Assembly (NCBI GenBank): GCA_034509755.1
Contig: CM067556.1
Coordinates: 11,493,501-11,557,500, forward strand
Direction: 5' to 3'
DNA from: Anisodus tanguticus
Taxonomy: Eukaryota > Streptophyta > Magnoliopsida > Solanales > Solanaceae
Length of the DNA stretch: 64,000 bases
The position numbers and the translations under genes were made by a program. The notes below the pieces were generated by a model. The model did not search any database. It had not been told where the DNA came from and saw only the letters and a list, made by a program, of their open reading frames with translations. Each line of letters starts with the position of its first letter. Position 1 is the stretch's first letter. Below are positions 35,634 through 47,000 of the stretch, one piece after another.

Positions 35634-37250
35634 CTAGGTAGAGTTACCGTCACGATGACTTGTCCTCGCCCATAGTCCCATTCCCCTTGATGATCTTTCA
35701 ACTACCTCTCTAGTTAGGACTTTAGTTAGTGGATCCGACACATTATCTCTTGACTTAACATAGTCAATTGTGATAATTCCACTAGAGAGTAGTTGTCTAA
35801 CGGTATTATGTCTTCGTCGTATGTGACGAGACTTTCCGTTGTACATAAGGCTCCCGCTCTTCCTATTGCCGCTTGGCTATCGCAATGTATGCATATAGGA
35901 GCCAACGGTTTGGGCCAAAATGGAATATCTTCTAAGAAATTCCGGAGCCATTCAACATCTTCACCGGCTTTGTCTAAAGCTATGAACTCAGATTCCATTG
36001 TAAGCGGGCGATACATGTCCGTTTGGATGACTTCCAAGACACTCGCTCCTCCACCTATGGTAAAAACATATCCACTTGTGGATTTAGTTTCGCTTGAACC
36101 GGTGATCCAATTTGCATCACCGTATCCTTCAATAACTGCAGGATACCTGTTATAATGCAAAGCAAAGTTTTGAGTATGTTTTAAATACCCCAAAACTCGT
36201 TTCATCGCCAGCCAATGTTTTTGGTCGGGATTACTAGTGTAGCGACTTAGTTTACTTATAGCACATGCAATATCGTGTCGCGTACAGTTCATGATATACA
36301 TCAAACTTCCCAACACTCGGCATAATCCAATTGAGAATGACTTTCACCTTTATTCTTTGCAAGAGCAAGGTTCATATCAATTGGCGTCTTTGCAACTTTA
36401 AAGTCCAAATACTTGAACTTTTCAAGTACCGTTTCAATATAATGAGATTGATACAATGCTAGACCTTGAGGAGTCTTATGGATTTTTAATTCCCAGAATT
36501 AAATCGGCAACTCCTAAGTCTTTCATATCAAACTTACTAGCAAGCATGCGCTTAGTAGCATTTATGTTAGCAATGTCGTTACTCATTATCAACATATCAT
36601 CCACGTACAAACAAACAATGACTACGTGGTTTGGAGTGTTCTTAATGTAGACACATTTATCACACTCATTTATCTTGAATCCATTTGACAAAGCATTGTA
36701 TGGTCAAATTTTGCATGCCACCGTTTGGGTGCTTGTTTTAGTCCGTAAAGAGACTTAACAAGTCGACACACCTTCTTCTCTTTCCCCGGAACTACAAACC
36801 CCTCAAAGTTGTTCCATGTAAATTTCTTCCTCTAACTCTCCATTTAAGAAGGATGTTTTCACATCCATTTGATGGATTTCAAGACCGTACACGGCGGCTA
36901 ACGCTACTAACACCCGAATAGATGTAATCCTCGTTACCGGCGAGTATGTATCAAAGTAATCAAGACCTTATCGTTGTCTAAACCCTTTAACAACTAGTCT
37001 TGCCTTATATTTATCAATAGTACCATCAGCTTTCATTTTCTGCTTGAAAATCCATTTGGAACCTAAAGGTTTATTCCCTGGAGGAAGGTCAACCAATTCT
37101 CAAGTATGGTTGTTTAAGATGGATTCTATCTCACTATTGATTGCCTCTTTCCAAAATTGAGCTTCCGATGAAGACATAGCTTCGTTGAAGGTTCGAGGCT
37201 CATTCTCCAACAAAAATGTTAGAAATTTTGGTCCAAATGAAGTAGACGTC
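35634..37250 (-). pseudogene. copia reverse transcriptase and RNase H, fragmented
   Basis: The RT core with YVDDM is at 36691-36476 (VIVCLYVDDMLIMSND). Further RT pieces upstream are broken by stops. The connection and RNase H are at 36316-35634: MLGSLMYIMNCTRHDIACAI, GYGDANWITGS, HCDSQAAIGRA and, in a shifted frame, IDYVKSRDNVSDPLTK. Several frameshifts and stops are present. Confidence 0.85.
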
Positions 37251-37392
37251 CTTTGACGTTTGTCGCGTCTCGGTTTTCCTCATCGGAATATTTTCCTTTG
37301 TTTCTTCCCGAGGTCGTTTAGATTCTTTGCTAGACGACTCACATTCCTTTTTATACGGATATATGGTTTCAAAGAAGTCGCATTATCTCGAT

Positions 37393-38272
37393 TCAATTAC
37401 CGTATTTACCTCGAATGTCGGGATTTTCTGATTTGTGAACCAGAAATCGATATGCCTTACTATTTGTGGCATATCCTATGAAAACACAATCAATGGTTTT
37501 AGGTCCTATTTTTACTCTTTTGGGTTTAGGAATTTGCACCTTGGCCAAACACCCCCACACTTTGAAGTATCCCAAATTGGGCTTCCTTCCTTTCCACTTT
37601 TCGTATGGAATAGATTTTGTTTTGCTATGGGGCACTCGATTGAGTATTCGGCTAGCTGTTAGAATGGCTTCCCCCCACAAGTTCTGGGGTAAACCAGAAC
37701 TTATTAACAGGGCATTCATCATTTCTTTCGTGGTTCTATTTTTCCTTTCCGCAATTCCGTTTGATTGTGGCGAGTAAGGCGCTTGTTTGATGAATAATGC
37801 CATATTCCAAACATATTTGTTCAAAAGGAGATTCATATTCACCGCCCCTATCACTCCTTATCATTTTAATCTTTTTGTTAAGTTGAGTCTCAACTTCGCT
37901 TTTGTATTGCTCGAATGCTTCAATTGCTTCATCTTTACTATTAAGTAAATAAACGTAGCAATACCGCGTACTATCGTCGCAAAAAGTTATGAAATACTTC
38001 TTTCCACCGCGAGATGGGATTGACTTCATGTCACAAATATCTGTATGGATTAAGTCTAAAGGACTTGAATTCCTTTCAACTGACTTATAAGGATGTTTAA
38101 CATACTTAGACTCAACACATATTTGACATTTTGATTGATTGCATTCAAACTTAGGCAATACTTCCAAACTAATCATTTTTCGCAAGGTTCTATAATTGAC
38201 ATGTCCTAAACGTGAATGCCATAAATTATCGAACTGAATCGCTTTTGACAAAGACAAACAATTATAATACAC
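37393..38272 (-). pseudogene. copia integrase (two overlapping frames)
   Basis: 38272-37736 carries the zinc-binding pre-integrase region (LWHSRLGHVNYRTLRKM, CQICVESK) and the catalytic core with DICDMKS, FCDDSTRY and RSDRGGEY. A frameshift near 37760-37850 leads to 37854-37393 with SPQSNGIAERKNRT (catalytic Glu) and the following ILNRVPHSKT and FIGYA region. DNA integration would need both parts in frame, so this copy is inactive. Confidence 0.88.
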
Positions 38273-38345
38273 AACGGTGAAGATTTTATTTCTTCAAACC
38301 GAATCAAGGTTACACAAACAGATTTAAAATACTTGAAACGAAATG

Positions 38346-39024
38346 CAGTAAATTGTATGTTGTATACTTGATGAAGTTTTTATATCTTCAAATCAAGTAC
38401 CCAAATGAGTAGAAAGTTATGAAAACTTTAATCTCAACCGGAGTAGAAAATCCGAAGATTTTAGTCTCCAAACAACATATAAGTTCGTTACACCGAAACA
38501 ACAAACACCTTTTTTTTTTCCCAGTAAATTGTATGTTGTATACTTGATGAAGTTTTTATATCTTCAAATCAAGTACCCAAAGGAGTAGAAAGTTATGGAA
38601 ACTTTAATCTCAACCGGAGTAGAAAATCCGAAGATTTTAGTCTCCAAACAACATACAAGTTCGTTACACCGAAACAACAAACACCTTTTTTTTTTCTTTT
38701 TTTTTTCCCAGTAAATTGTATGTTGTATACTTGATGAAGTTTTTATATCTTCAAATCAAGTACCCAAAGGAGTAGAAAGTTATGGAAACTTTAATCTCAA
38801 CCAGAGTAGAAAATCCGAAGATTTTAGTCTCCAAACAACATACAAGTTCGTTACATCGAAACAACAAAAATACACCTTTTTTTTTTTCCAGTAAATTGTA
38901 TGTTGTATACTTGATGAAGTTTTTATATCTTCAAATCAAGTACCCAACGGAGTAGAAAGTTATGAAAACTTTAATCTCAACCGGAGTAGAAAATCCGAAG
39001 ATTTTAGTCTCCAAACAACATACA
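38346..39024 (-). repeat. Four tandem ~180-bp repeats in the copia leader
   Basis: Units start at 38346, 38522, 38709 and 38889, each with CAGTAAATTGTATGTTGTAT, then ATCTTCAAATCAAGTACCCA, CTCAACC(G/A)GAGTAGAAAATC and a closing poly-T tract. The last unit is truncated at about 39024. They occupy the space where gag and protease would be expected. Confidence 0.93.
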
Positions 39025-39585
39025 CTTTTTTTTTTTTTAAAGACAACGTTCGTAATTGTTAAACAAGAACAAATGAACACGAAATAATGAATAAATTCCT
39101 TAAGCTTGTTGTTGTGCCCGTGTTCAAAAAATCAGAAAAACAGAAACCAAACGGAAAGACAAAAAACCGTAAAAAAAGCTGGAAAAATAATACGAAGTAA
39201 GAAAATATCCGAGACCACGAATTCACTGTGTGTCCTTAAGGAATTTAATCCCCTCACCGTACCCGAGGTTATGGATTACTTCCTCCCAGGATAAAACGGA
39301 TATACCGTCGCAGAGTAGCGGTACGTCAAACGCCTTCGACTTCGACGAACTCAAAGTTGGCAACGAAACACAAGAAGACTCGATAGTTTTATTTGTGAAA
39401 AAAGAATGCGAGAATTTCGTATGCAGAAATTTTTGGTTTTGGTATCTTTAAAATGAGGCATTGCCTTAGTTTATATAGCCTTGAAGGTGCCTCTTCGGAA
39501 TAGGTTGGTGACTGTTCGGAAAGGTTGCCTTCCATTTCTCATTCACACCAACTTGGCTAGTTTTATTCATTAACTAGCTTTAACA

Positions 39586-40205
39586 GGTTCATCTCTGCAA
39601 CCAAAAACAGAAAACATAGTAAGAAATCCAGGATCAAAAGAAAACGCAACAATGAAAACGTCACACATGTAATGTAAGTTTAGATTTCCTAACATTTTAG
39701 GATTTTACAAGAAATAAAGTGATAGAACTCCACACTTATTCAACAATCTTTAATCTTATATGAGCAATTACATTTTCGACATTTACCCTCTAGCAGTTCA
39801 TGTGTTCTTCAGCAAACATCTGCAACCACATATCAGACTAATAAGTCAGGAATATGTACACCACACACTATCTCAATCACTCATGACTCCTCATAATGCT
39901 TTAACAGTATTTAAATTGTAGATATACATGTTGCTTTTCCTCTCTGAAAGACTGGTATTTATCTCTTCATTGGTTTGTGTTTTTTAACAGGCAGTAGCTG
40001 TAAAGCTAATGGACTCCCACAACAGGGATGATCTAAAGAAAATATGCATCAGTTTCCTAAATGGATACCAGCCCCTAGTTCTTGAAGAGGTTTGATGCTT
40101 ACTTTTTCAGTTATATAGTCATTGGAACTCATCATTCTAATAAATTTTATTCTACGATCTTTTTCGTTATAGCATGTTATCTACCATACATGTAATCCAC
40201 CATAC
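39586..40205. other. Intergenic, with one exon-like segment at 39992-40090
   Basis: A pyrimidine tract and acceptor (TTTTTTAACAG) precede an open 99-nt segment. It reads AVAVKLMDSHNRDD, then LKKICISFLNGYQPLVLEE, and ends GAAGAG|GTTTGA, a possible donor. I do not recognise the protein. A second possible terminal exon, ending QKAYVEAKSELQKRL...NYFYK-stop, lies at about 41938-42022 on the same strand. Both could be remnants of one gene. Confidence 0.3.
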
Positions 40206-40213
40206 TATATGAA

Positions 40214-41160
40214 CAGGGTCGCTCCTGACATTTAGTAGGCCACTGACAAAATATAAATTGAGGGTCCCTATATAGCAAATAAGAACGATAACTTCAAATA
40301 TCAATACATTGTCATTTTGAACTTAGTTAGCTTACATTTGACTATAAAACTTCATGGACTTAAAAATAGCTAAAGTGATTGTTTAACAAAAATAACCAAG
40401 TGATTGTTTAATGAAAATAACAAAAATTGGAACATGAAATTCTTGCTAGCAAGCTTGAACACGCTTGAATCATCCATCATCATTTGTCTTCATGAAACAT
40501 CATCTTCCATCTGCAAATAAACAAATCACACAACCAATTATGTAACTACAGATTAATAACAATAAATTGAACATCAATATTTTCAATTATCAAAACCTAA
40601 CATCAAAAATTTGACAGAGTTGAGACTTGGAATCAAATAAATTAAATATGGTCTTACCGGAAAGCTCAAACGGATGGATGGTGGTCGAAATTCCTCCAGA
40701 AGAACCAGATCCAAGGACAACAATGGTGGAATCGGTGGATATGGCGGTGGAAAATAGATATCGTTAATTGAGAGTAGAAAAATTCACAAGTGCACTAGAG
40801 AAGAGAAATAAAATAGGAGAAATCTGAAAAAGGGTTTTGAGAAATAATTGAATTCCATTGGTAAAGATGGATTTGAAGAAAATAATTAAGGATAGAAGTG
40901 AAGAAGACGAAGAGACCGCCCATTTATTTCTCCCTCTTTTTTATTGCGCTCTCTTTATTTCCTTTCTCTTTTTCTATAATCTCTTCATCAGATACGGATG
41001 CTTTTTTTCGTTTATCTCTTTAATTGATAGGTAATTAATTTTTTTATGGGCCCAACATATATAATACTAATACTAATATAGGTGTACATGGGCTGGGCCC
41101 TCTATCACCTCGGGGCCCTGGGCCGTCGCCCTAGCCCAACAAGGCAAAACGCCGGCCCTG
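40214..41160. mobile_element. Non-autonomous hAT element, 947 bp, perfect 8-bp target duplication
   Basis: The ends CAGGGTCGCTCC and (reverse complement) CAGGGCCGGCG are imperfect inverted repeats of the CAGGG type. TATATGAA occurs immediately before (40206-40213) and after (41161-41168). The interior has no transposase. Confidence 0.88.
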
Positions 41161-41168
41161 TATATGAA

Positions 41169-42720
41169 CTCAATAGTGCAATAGCTGACCAAATTTTAGT
41201 ATGCAATAGTTAAGAATTTTATTTTTATGCAAGTAAATGTTTTAACACCTTAGAATGCAGAGCTTAGACAGTCGCTGTCCTAGAAAACTTTCAAACCAGA
41301 TTAATCATATACCTCCATCTCTTTGAATTGAATAGAAGTTAAGAATACTTTTTTTTCTCATCCACATCTAGAAAATACATCAGCAAAAACAGACTTGTAG
41401 GTTCCTTGTCCCATCCAATTAATAGCCATATTAACATCAATTTGCAGCGATAAAAGAATTCAAGAATCTTCTAGCCATGATTCACTTGACAAAACTCAAA
41501 CATTTTCCTCATTAGAATTACCCTCTCTATTAAAGAATGACAACTTCGAGAATTGCAATTAAACAAGGCATGTAATCACAAAATTGCTATCAAAAAGACT
41601 TGAAATAAAAAGAGTAGCTAGATGTGTGTGCATAGAAATTTAATCAGAATAATAGCAAGGTCATCCCTAAACATTTACCGAAAGCATGTATGACAAACTC
41701 TCTTACGTCATCAGCTTTCTCTCAATTAGACATCTATGTATCTTCAAAATAAAACCAAAGGAAAAAAAGGGACATGCATCATGTGTGTAACTGAGGCAAA
41801 AATACTGACAAAAATTTTCATCACATATTCTGTTTTGTTTGTATGTCACTCAAATTCATTTTTTGTATGGTGAGAGTGCCAGTTAGTGGAAAAAGGAAAA
41901 ATAACTTGTCATTTTGACTACCTCTGTTCCATGAGCACAGTGGCGCCCAAAAGGCGTATGTTGAAGCCAAAAGTGAGCTGCAGAAGCGACTTGCTTTACC
42001 TGCAAATTATTTCTACAAATAAGACATTTGAACTAAGCTACAGAATGTTGGAAGACGAAAAGGAAAATAACAGTCATTCATCAACGTACACTAACCTATA
42101 ATATTCATGTCTAGATTTGCGCCTCTGAATGTAATACCGCATAATATAGTTGTCGAAAAAAAGCCATAAGATACATTCATAATAAGGGCAACAAAGAGCA
42201 ATTTGTTGGAGACCTTCATTTCATTTTGCAATGGAGTCGTGAGCTGCAGTTTATGTTTCATCTCAGGGATTCACCTGGTTTACCAAAACAAGAAATATCA
42301 ATCAACATCTTGCGAAGAAACTTTAATGATATGTAAATCATCTTTCAACAAAGGAGCATCAAAAACATCAACCCGTTACTCGCATATGCACAAGAGTTAT
42401 GGAATGGTAAAAGTAATAGTCAATCTTTAGATATGTGTAACTTGTAGATATCAAGTTTTAATTGACCAAGAAATTAAGGATATATGAATATGATATCACA
42501 AGTGTTTACTTAACAACTACATAATAGGAGCAATTTTTTTATTTGTGATTTAAACATTGATAGATTGTAATATTGTGTCGGGATACAACATCTCAAATGC
42601 AAAGGTCTCATAGTCATGTTTTCACACACAGAAACTTAATTCCACCCCAGATATAGATAAAGCAGTAAATATATCCATCTCAAACTTAAGAAAATAAGCT
42701 AACCAAAGAAACAAATCAAC
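41169..42720. other. Intergenic, mostly unassigned
   Basis: No clear gene. A short exon-like open stretch at about 41938-42022 (plus strand) is described with 39586-40205. I could not find the helicase exons that should follow the pseudogene on the minus strand. Confidence 0.35.
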
Positions 42721-42895
42721 CTTACGATAACCAACTGGCGAAGGCATGAAAATCTTCATTTGCTTCTCAGAGAGATGAGAGAAAAGTTAAGAACTTCCTA
42801 TTTTGCTTTGAGGTAAATGTTTGAAGCATTCATGCATAAGCCTCTCAACATATTCAATCTCTTCTTGGCGAGTAAGGAATACAAGTATATCATAT
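42721..42895 (-). pseudogene. DEAH-box helicase pseudogene, exon with DILVFLT
   Basis: Read on the minus strand, acceptor TTTTGCTAG leads to YDILVFLTRQEEIEYVERLM. The exon continues HECFKHLPQSKIGSS, then a frameshift/stop, then SEKQMKIFMPSPVGYRK ending at a donor (AAG|GTTG). This is the conserved DILVFLTGQEEIE and SEKQMKVF.P.P.GFRK region of DEAH-box RNA helicases, with Gly to Arg in FLTGQ. The frame break in the middle makes it a pseudogene exon. Confidence 0.82.
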
Positions 42896-44274
42896 CTAGC
42901 AAAACAAGTTAGAAAGAAATTAATAGATAATAAGACATTCAACAATAGAATGGGAGCCTTCGAGTAACTGGTAAAGTTGATGCCATGTGATCAGGAGATC
43001 ATGTGTTCAAGCCGTGGAAATAGCATCTTGCATTTCTGCAAGGTAATGCGGCGTACAATAGACCCTTGTGGGTCCGGATGTTGACACCCAAATTTGTCTC
43101 ATCTTTTTCGATTTATTTGCATTTTAAAATATTTTTAACACCTCAAAACAATTTTAATATATACACACACATATATATAAATAAGGTTCTAATATCGTCG
43201 TCTATTCTCAATATCATTATTTATTATTAGTATTCGTATTTCTACAAACATTTGTCTTTTTAAAATCACAATCATAGTTTTTATCCTAATAATATTCTAT
43301 GTTATTTTATTTTCACAAAAACGGAATCACATTTTTTATTTCAATTAAGCATTAAGCATTAAGCATTTCGCAAATATTATGTTTTATTATTATCATATTG
43401 TCATTTTTATCTTTACAATTTATAAATTTTTGCAAAGCATCTTTCTAATAATAAAACCCCTTTTATACTTTAATCCACAACAAATTTATTTCCCTAAACC
43501 TTAAACCCAAAACATTTTCACCAACCCACATTAAATCAACCCCATTTTTACCCAGGCCCAACCGGCCACCCCCAAACCGTCGGCCCAACTCATCCAGCCC
43601 AAGTTCCCCAAGCCCACTCGACCACACACCCCTTATCCCCCTTAAACTTAAAACTAACCCTAAACATAAAACAAAACCCAACCCTAAAATCATTTTCAAC
43701 CAAACACACCTTTTTCGGCCAACACCCCTCTGCCCCAATTGCCGCCGACCCCACACCCCAAACCCGCGGCCTTGCCGGTCACCTCACCCCTTTCCCGCAC
43801 CTACCCTGACACCGCCACACCCCACATCACTTCAACCCACACAATTATCCCCGAAAATCCGCAACCCATACCCCCCAAAATCCGCTTCCAAAATCAGATT
43901 TTTTTACCCTTTTATTCGAATTTCAAACTCGTTCTTGGGGTAAGCCATCTATAACCCCCCCCCTCCCCTTTGTTTCTTCATTTGGGGAGACTGATTTTCG
44001 AGTTCAAATAAAAAAGGGGAGGAGGATTTTGGGAAACCGAAATTTAGGGTTCAATCTTGAAGCCCGAAATTCAAAATCTAAGATTCTCTTAAGGTTTGTG
44101 TTGTTTTCTTTTGTGTTGTTCTTCATCTTAAGGAGTCCGAAAATGTTACGTTAAGATTATTAGATTTTGGTGTTGAAGAATCTGGAATTTTGCCTTCTTC
44201 ACTGTTCGATTTCGGGTCGGGTCGACACGAAATCAAGTTCACTGTTCACTGTTCTGTCGGGTCGGGTCAGCCCT

Positions 44275-44440
44275 GGTCGAGTAAATTTCCAGATTTTTTG
44301 TGTTCAATATTTTGTTGTTGGTTATCTGAAAATTTGAGAAACACTGATTCGGTTCGGGATTTGCTGATTCGGGTCGAGTAAATTACCAGATTTTTGTGTT
44401 CAATATTTTGTTGTTGGTTATCTAAAAATTCAAAAAAAAG
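44275..44440. repeat. Direct repeat inside the solo LTR
   Basis: GGTCGAGTAAAT(T/-)(T/A)CCAGA and TGTTCAATATTTTGTTGTTG followed by GTTATCT occur twice about 110 bases apart. Confidence 0.8.
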
Positions 44441-45499
44441 GTGTTCTATTCCGGGTAGGGTCAACCCGAAATCCGGGTTGGGTCACTGTTCTGTCTCGGG
44501 TCGGATTTTCAGAAGCATATTCGAATTCTGTTTCTGTTCAAAAATTCAGAATTCGGGTCGGATGTTTTGATCGCGGACTGTTGGTTTATTTTGGTATTTG
44601 AATATCCATTACGCGGCTATATTGTTATTTTACTGATTTGAACAAATACTACACTTACGCCGATGAAATTGAATTTGAGGCATTTTCCTTTGGAAAATGG
44701 TTCCCGATTCCGGTTTGCTGTTTTGGTATAAATTTACTGATTAGAACATGATACTACACTGGCCGATGAAAATATCCGTCCATTTTTTAGGCCTTCCCAG
44801 TTGGAAAAACGAAAATAAAAATTTCTGGGCAAGGATGAAATTTAAATCTTTTTTTTAATCGTAGAGACCAACATGTTGTTAGTCAAGTCAACTAAAATGA
44901 CTAACGAGTCATATGTTCGCAATCACGACGTGATTGGAATGATCTTTTCAAAATGTAAGTGTGAGCCTTCCGTATTCAAAACATTTACTGTTTTGGATAC
45001 GGATCCGAAGTTAATTATATTCAACTGTTTGTAATCTGTTTTTGACCGCTTGTAAGGAACACTTACGAAAGTTAAAGAAGACAAGTTAAGAGATGATTTA
45101 TTTTATTGTTGTTTTATTTTCTTTAATTTAACTTTATTTTATTATGTATTGTAATATTATTTATTGAACTTTTGTAATTTTTGAAATGTTTAGAATAAGT
45201 AGATTTAAAATTAATAATCTAGAAAGAGTAGATTTAAAATCAGAAACCACTAGTTTATCTATTTTAGGTTCGTCACCCATACTTTTAAAACGTTAGTTTA
45301 TTTATTTTAGTTCGTCGCTCATACTTTCAAAACGCTAGCTTATTTTTGAAACTGTTCAAAATTTTCAAAACAATTTGGTCATCTTTTATTCCCATTATTA
45401 ATCATACAAATGACATTTTATTTATATTTGACTTGTGATTTAAAAAATAACTTTCATCTAAATCATGTCTTCTCATTATAAGTAATTCTCTTTTCTCCT

Positions 45500-45930
45500 T
45501 TGCTATCAAAATGCAAAAAATATGTATTTTATATATAATGTATATTTTTATCTAAAAATTAATTTTACATGTATTTTATAAACAATGTCACACAAATGCA
45601 TGTTTTTATCCAAAAAAATCACTCTGCATGTATTTTGTAAATAATGCAATACAAATGCATGTTTTATCCACAAAAAAAATCACTTTGTATGTATTTTTAT
45701 AAATAAATGCTTGTTTTACCCCAAAATTACCGTATATTTTTTATAATCAATGTCATCTAAATGCATATTTTTTTCAACTTTGCATATATTTTATAATCAA
45801 TATCATAAAAATGTATGCCTTTTTATCCGAAATTTACTTTGCATATATTTTATAAATAATATCTTACAAGGCATTCTTTTATCTAAAAGGCCAATTTTAT
45901 ATGTATTTTCATAAACAATGTCACGCATCC
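45500..45930. repeat. About 70-bp degenerate tandem repeats inside the solo LTR
   Basis: Five to six copies of a unit built on TGTATTTTATAAATAATGTC, AAATGCATGTTTTTATCC and AAAATCACTTTG. Confidence 0.75.
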
Positions 45931-46631
45931 TTTTCGGATCCTATTTCCTAAAATCACAATCACTTTTGCAAAACTCCTCAAAAAGAAAAAAAATCATTAC
46001 TTTATAAAAAATTATTAACTTGCAACATTATTTTAATTTTATATTTGTAAAAACATGCATTTTTCTTAGCATAATAATTAACTTAAGTTTGACCGGATAA
46101 TCGCAAGTTAGCGGATCTTAAAGGGTGTCTAACCCTTCCCTTTAGGATAATAAAGAATTCTTACCTAGATTCTCATAATTTTGCAGATCAATAATCGGAG
46201 TTCGCATTGCGGCATTTAGGTGTTCTAATTCACCTTATAATAATTAGGTAGCGACTCCTCAACAGCTTTAATCAATCCAGAGGGAATCAACGTCATTACG
46301 TCGCGAGCCGCGATAAAAAACGGGTGCGACACTGGCCCTTCCACGGACCCGTGGATAGCGGAAGGTTAGTGCACCGGACGGCCTTTTAAAGACATTCAGC
46401 AATACCACAAACTATAATTTTAACTAAATGAACTCCCAATACTACGTGAAATAGTAAAGTTAGCTACAGAAATAGCCAATGTAGTAAGAACTGAAGCAAA
46501 CAAAATTGATATATAAGATACTATGAGAAAGCAACAAAATGCACAAATTCAGATGCTGTGCTTTTGTGGAATAAATTAATGACACTGTCTTTCAGTTTAA
46601 ACTTTGGGGAGCAACAGGATCCTGTAAAGAC

Positions 46632-47000
46632 CTGAAATATAGTAATTAAAGCTGCATCTATGAAATCCGTCTCTGGATTACGGGTGTAGTATATATCGAC
46701 AGGAAACTGCAGTCCCGAATACCTCTCGCACCACCAAAGTACTCTGAGGAAACATGTGCATCCAGAATGGCTGACATTATGATCAATTTCAATGGGTTGT
46801 ACTTTTTAACTTAAGATGACTTTATAACACCGTCATTCTGATTATCAATCCTTCCCTCTGAGGCCTGACCATTATTAGAATTACTATGATAAGTATTTAC
46901 CACTTTCGTTAATACATTTTGAACCTTGCTTTCTGTACGTTCTTTAACAAGCTAAGCAATTCATCCGTGTGAATAGCCTCATCAATAATTATTGGAAATT
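46632..47000 (-). pseudogene. DEAH-box helicase pseudogene, motif II to motif III region
   Basis: From 47000 downward on the minus strand the frame reads FPIIIDEAIHTDELLSLLKN then VQKARFKMY and stop. Helicase motif II would be DEAHERT.HTD, so the His of the DEAH box and the next four residues are missing (an in-frame loss of about 15 bases). After a degenerate linker comes NPLKLIIMSAILDA (motif III region, SAT/SAS type) then SSEYFGGARG. A frameshift leads to LQFPVDIYYTRNPETDFIDA and ALITIFQ at a donor (CAG|GTC at 46632). The closest family I can recall is the RID1/DHX35-like group. Introns are retained, so this is not a processed copy. Confidence 0.8.

Larger units (their letters stand above)
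34596..39585 (-). mobile_element. Ty1/copia retrotransposon lacking gag, complete with LTRs and GGTTC target duplication
   Basis: The left LTR (34596-35080) and right LTR (39107-39585) are nearly identical, with TGTTG...AACA ends. GGTTC flanks both sides (34591-34595 and 39586-39590), so both ends are exact. Coding is on the minus strand: pre-integrase/integrase 38272-37393, reverse transcriptase about 37250-36350, RNase H 36316-35634. No gag or protease is visible between the 5' LTR and the integrase. That 0.8-kb space holds four tandem repeats instead. A purine-rich PPT adjoins the 3' LTR (GTGGGGGAT on the minus strand). I see no standard initiator-Met primer site next to the 5' LTR. Confidence 0.92.
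43079..46331. mobile_element. Solo LTR, 3.25 kb, gypsy/Tat-Ogre-like
   Basis: Starts TGTTGACACCCAAATTTGTC and ends AACGGGTGCGACA, the ends I associate with large Tat/Ogre-type Ty3/gypsy LTRs of Solanaceae. The 5-bp flanks CCGGA (43074-43078) and CTGGC (46332-46336) each differ by one base from CCGGC, the sequence expected in the intact SINE, so they are a diverged target duplication. No internal region or second LTR is present, so it arose by LTR-LTR recombination. Open frames within it look random. Confidence 0.85.
42952..46388 (+). mobile_element. Au-type SINE split by a solo LTR, 16-bp target duplication
   Basis: The 5' part (42952-43078) runs GGGAGCCTTCGAGTAACTGG, then the tRNA-like box B (GTGTTCAAGCC) and GCGGCGTACAATAGACCCTT. 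The 3' part resumes at 46332 with CTGGCCCTTCCACGGACCCG and GTTAGTGCACCGGACGGCC, ending in TTTT. Both halves together make one SINE. Its own target duplication, AAGACATTCA(A/G)CAATA, is at 42932-42947 and 46389-46404. It sits in an intron of the helicase pseudogene. Confidence 0.88.

Noticed and set aside
43463..43954. Open frames within the solo LTR
   Set aside because: Caused by C-rich sequence lacking stops; no protein family is visible, and LTRs of this kind are noncoding.
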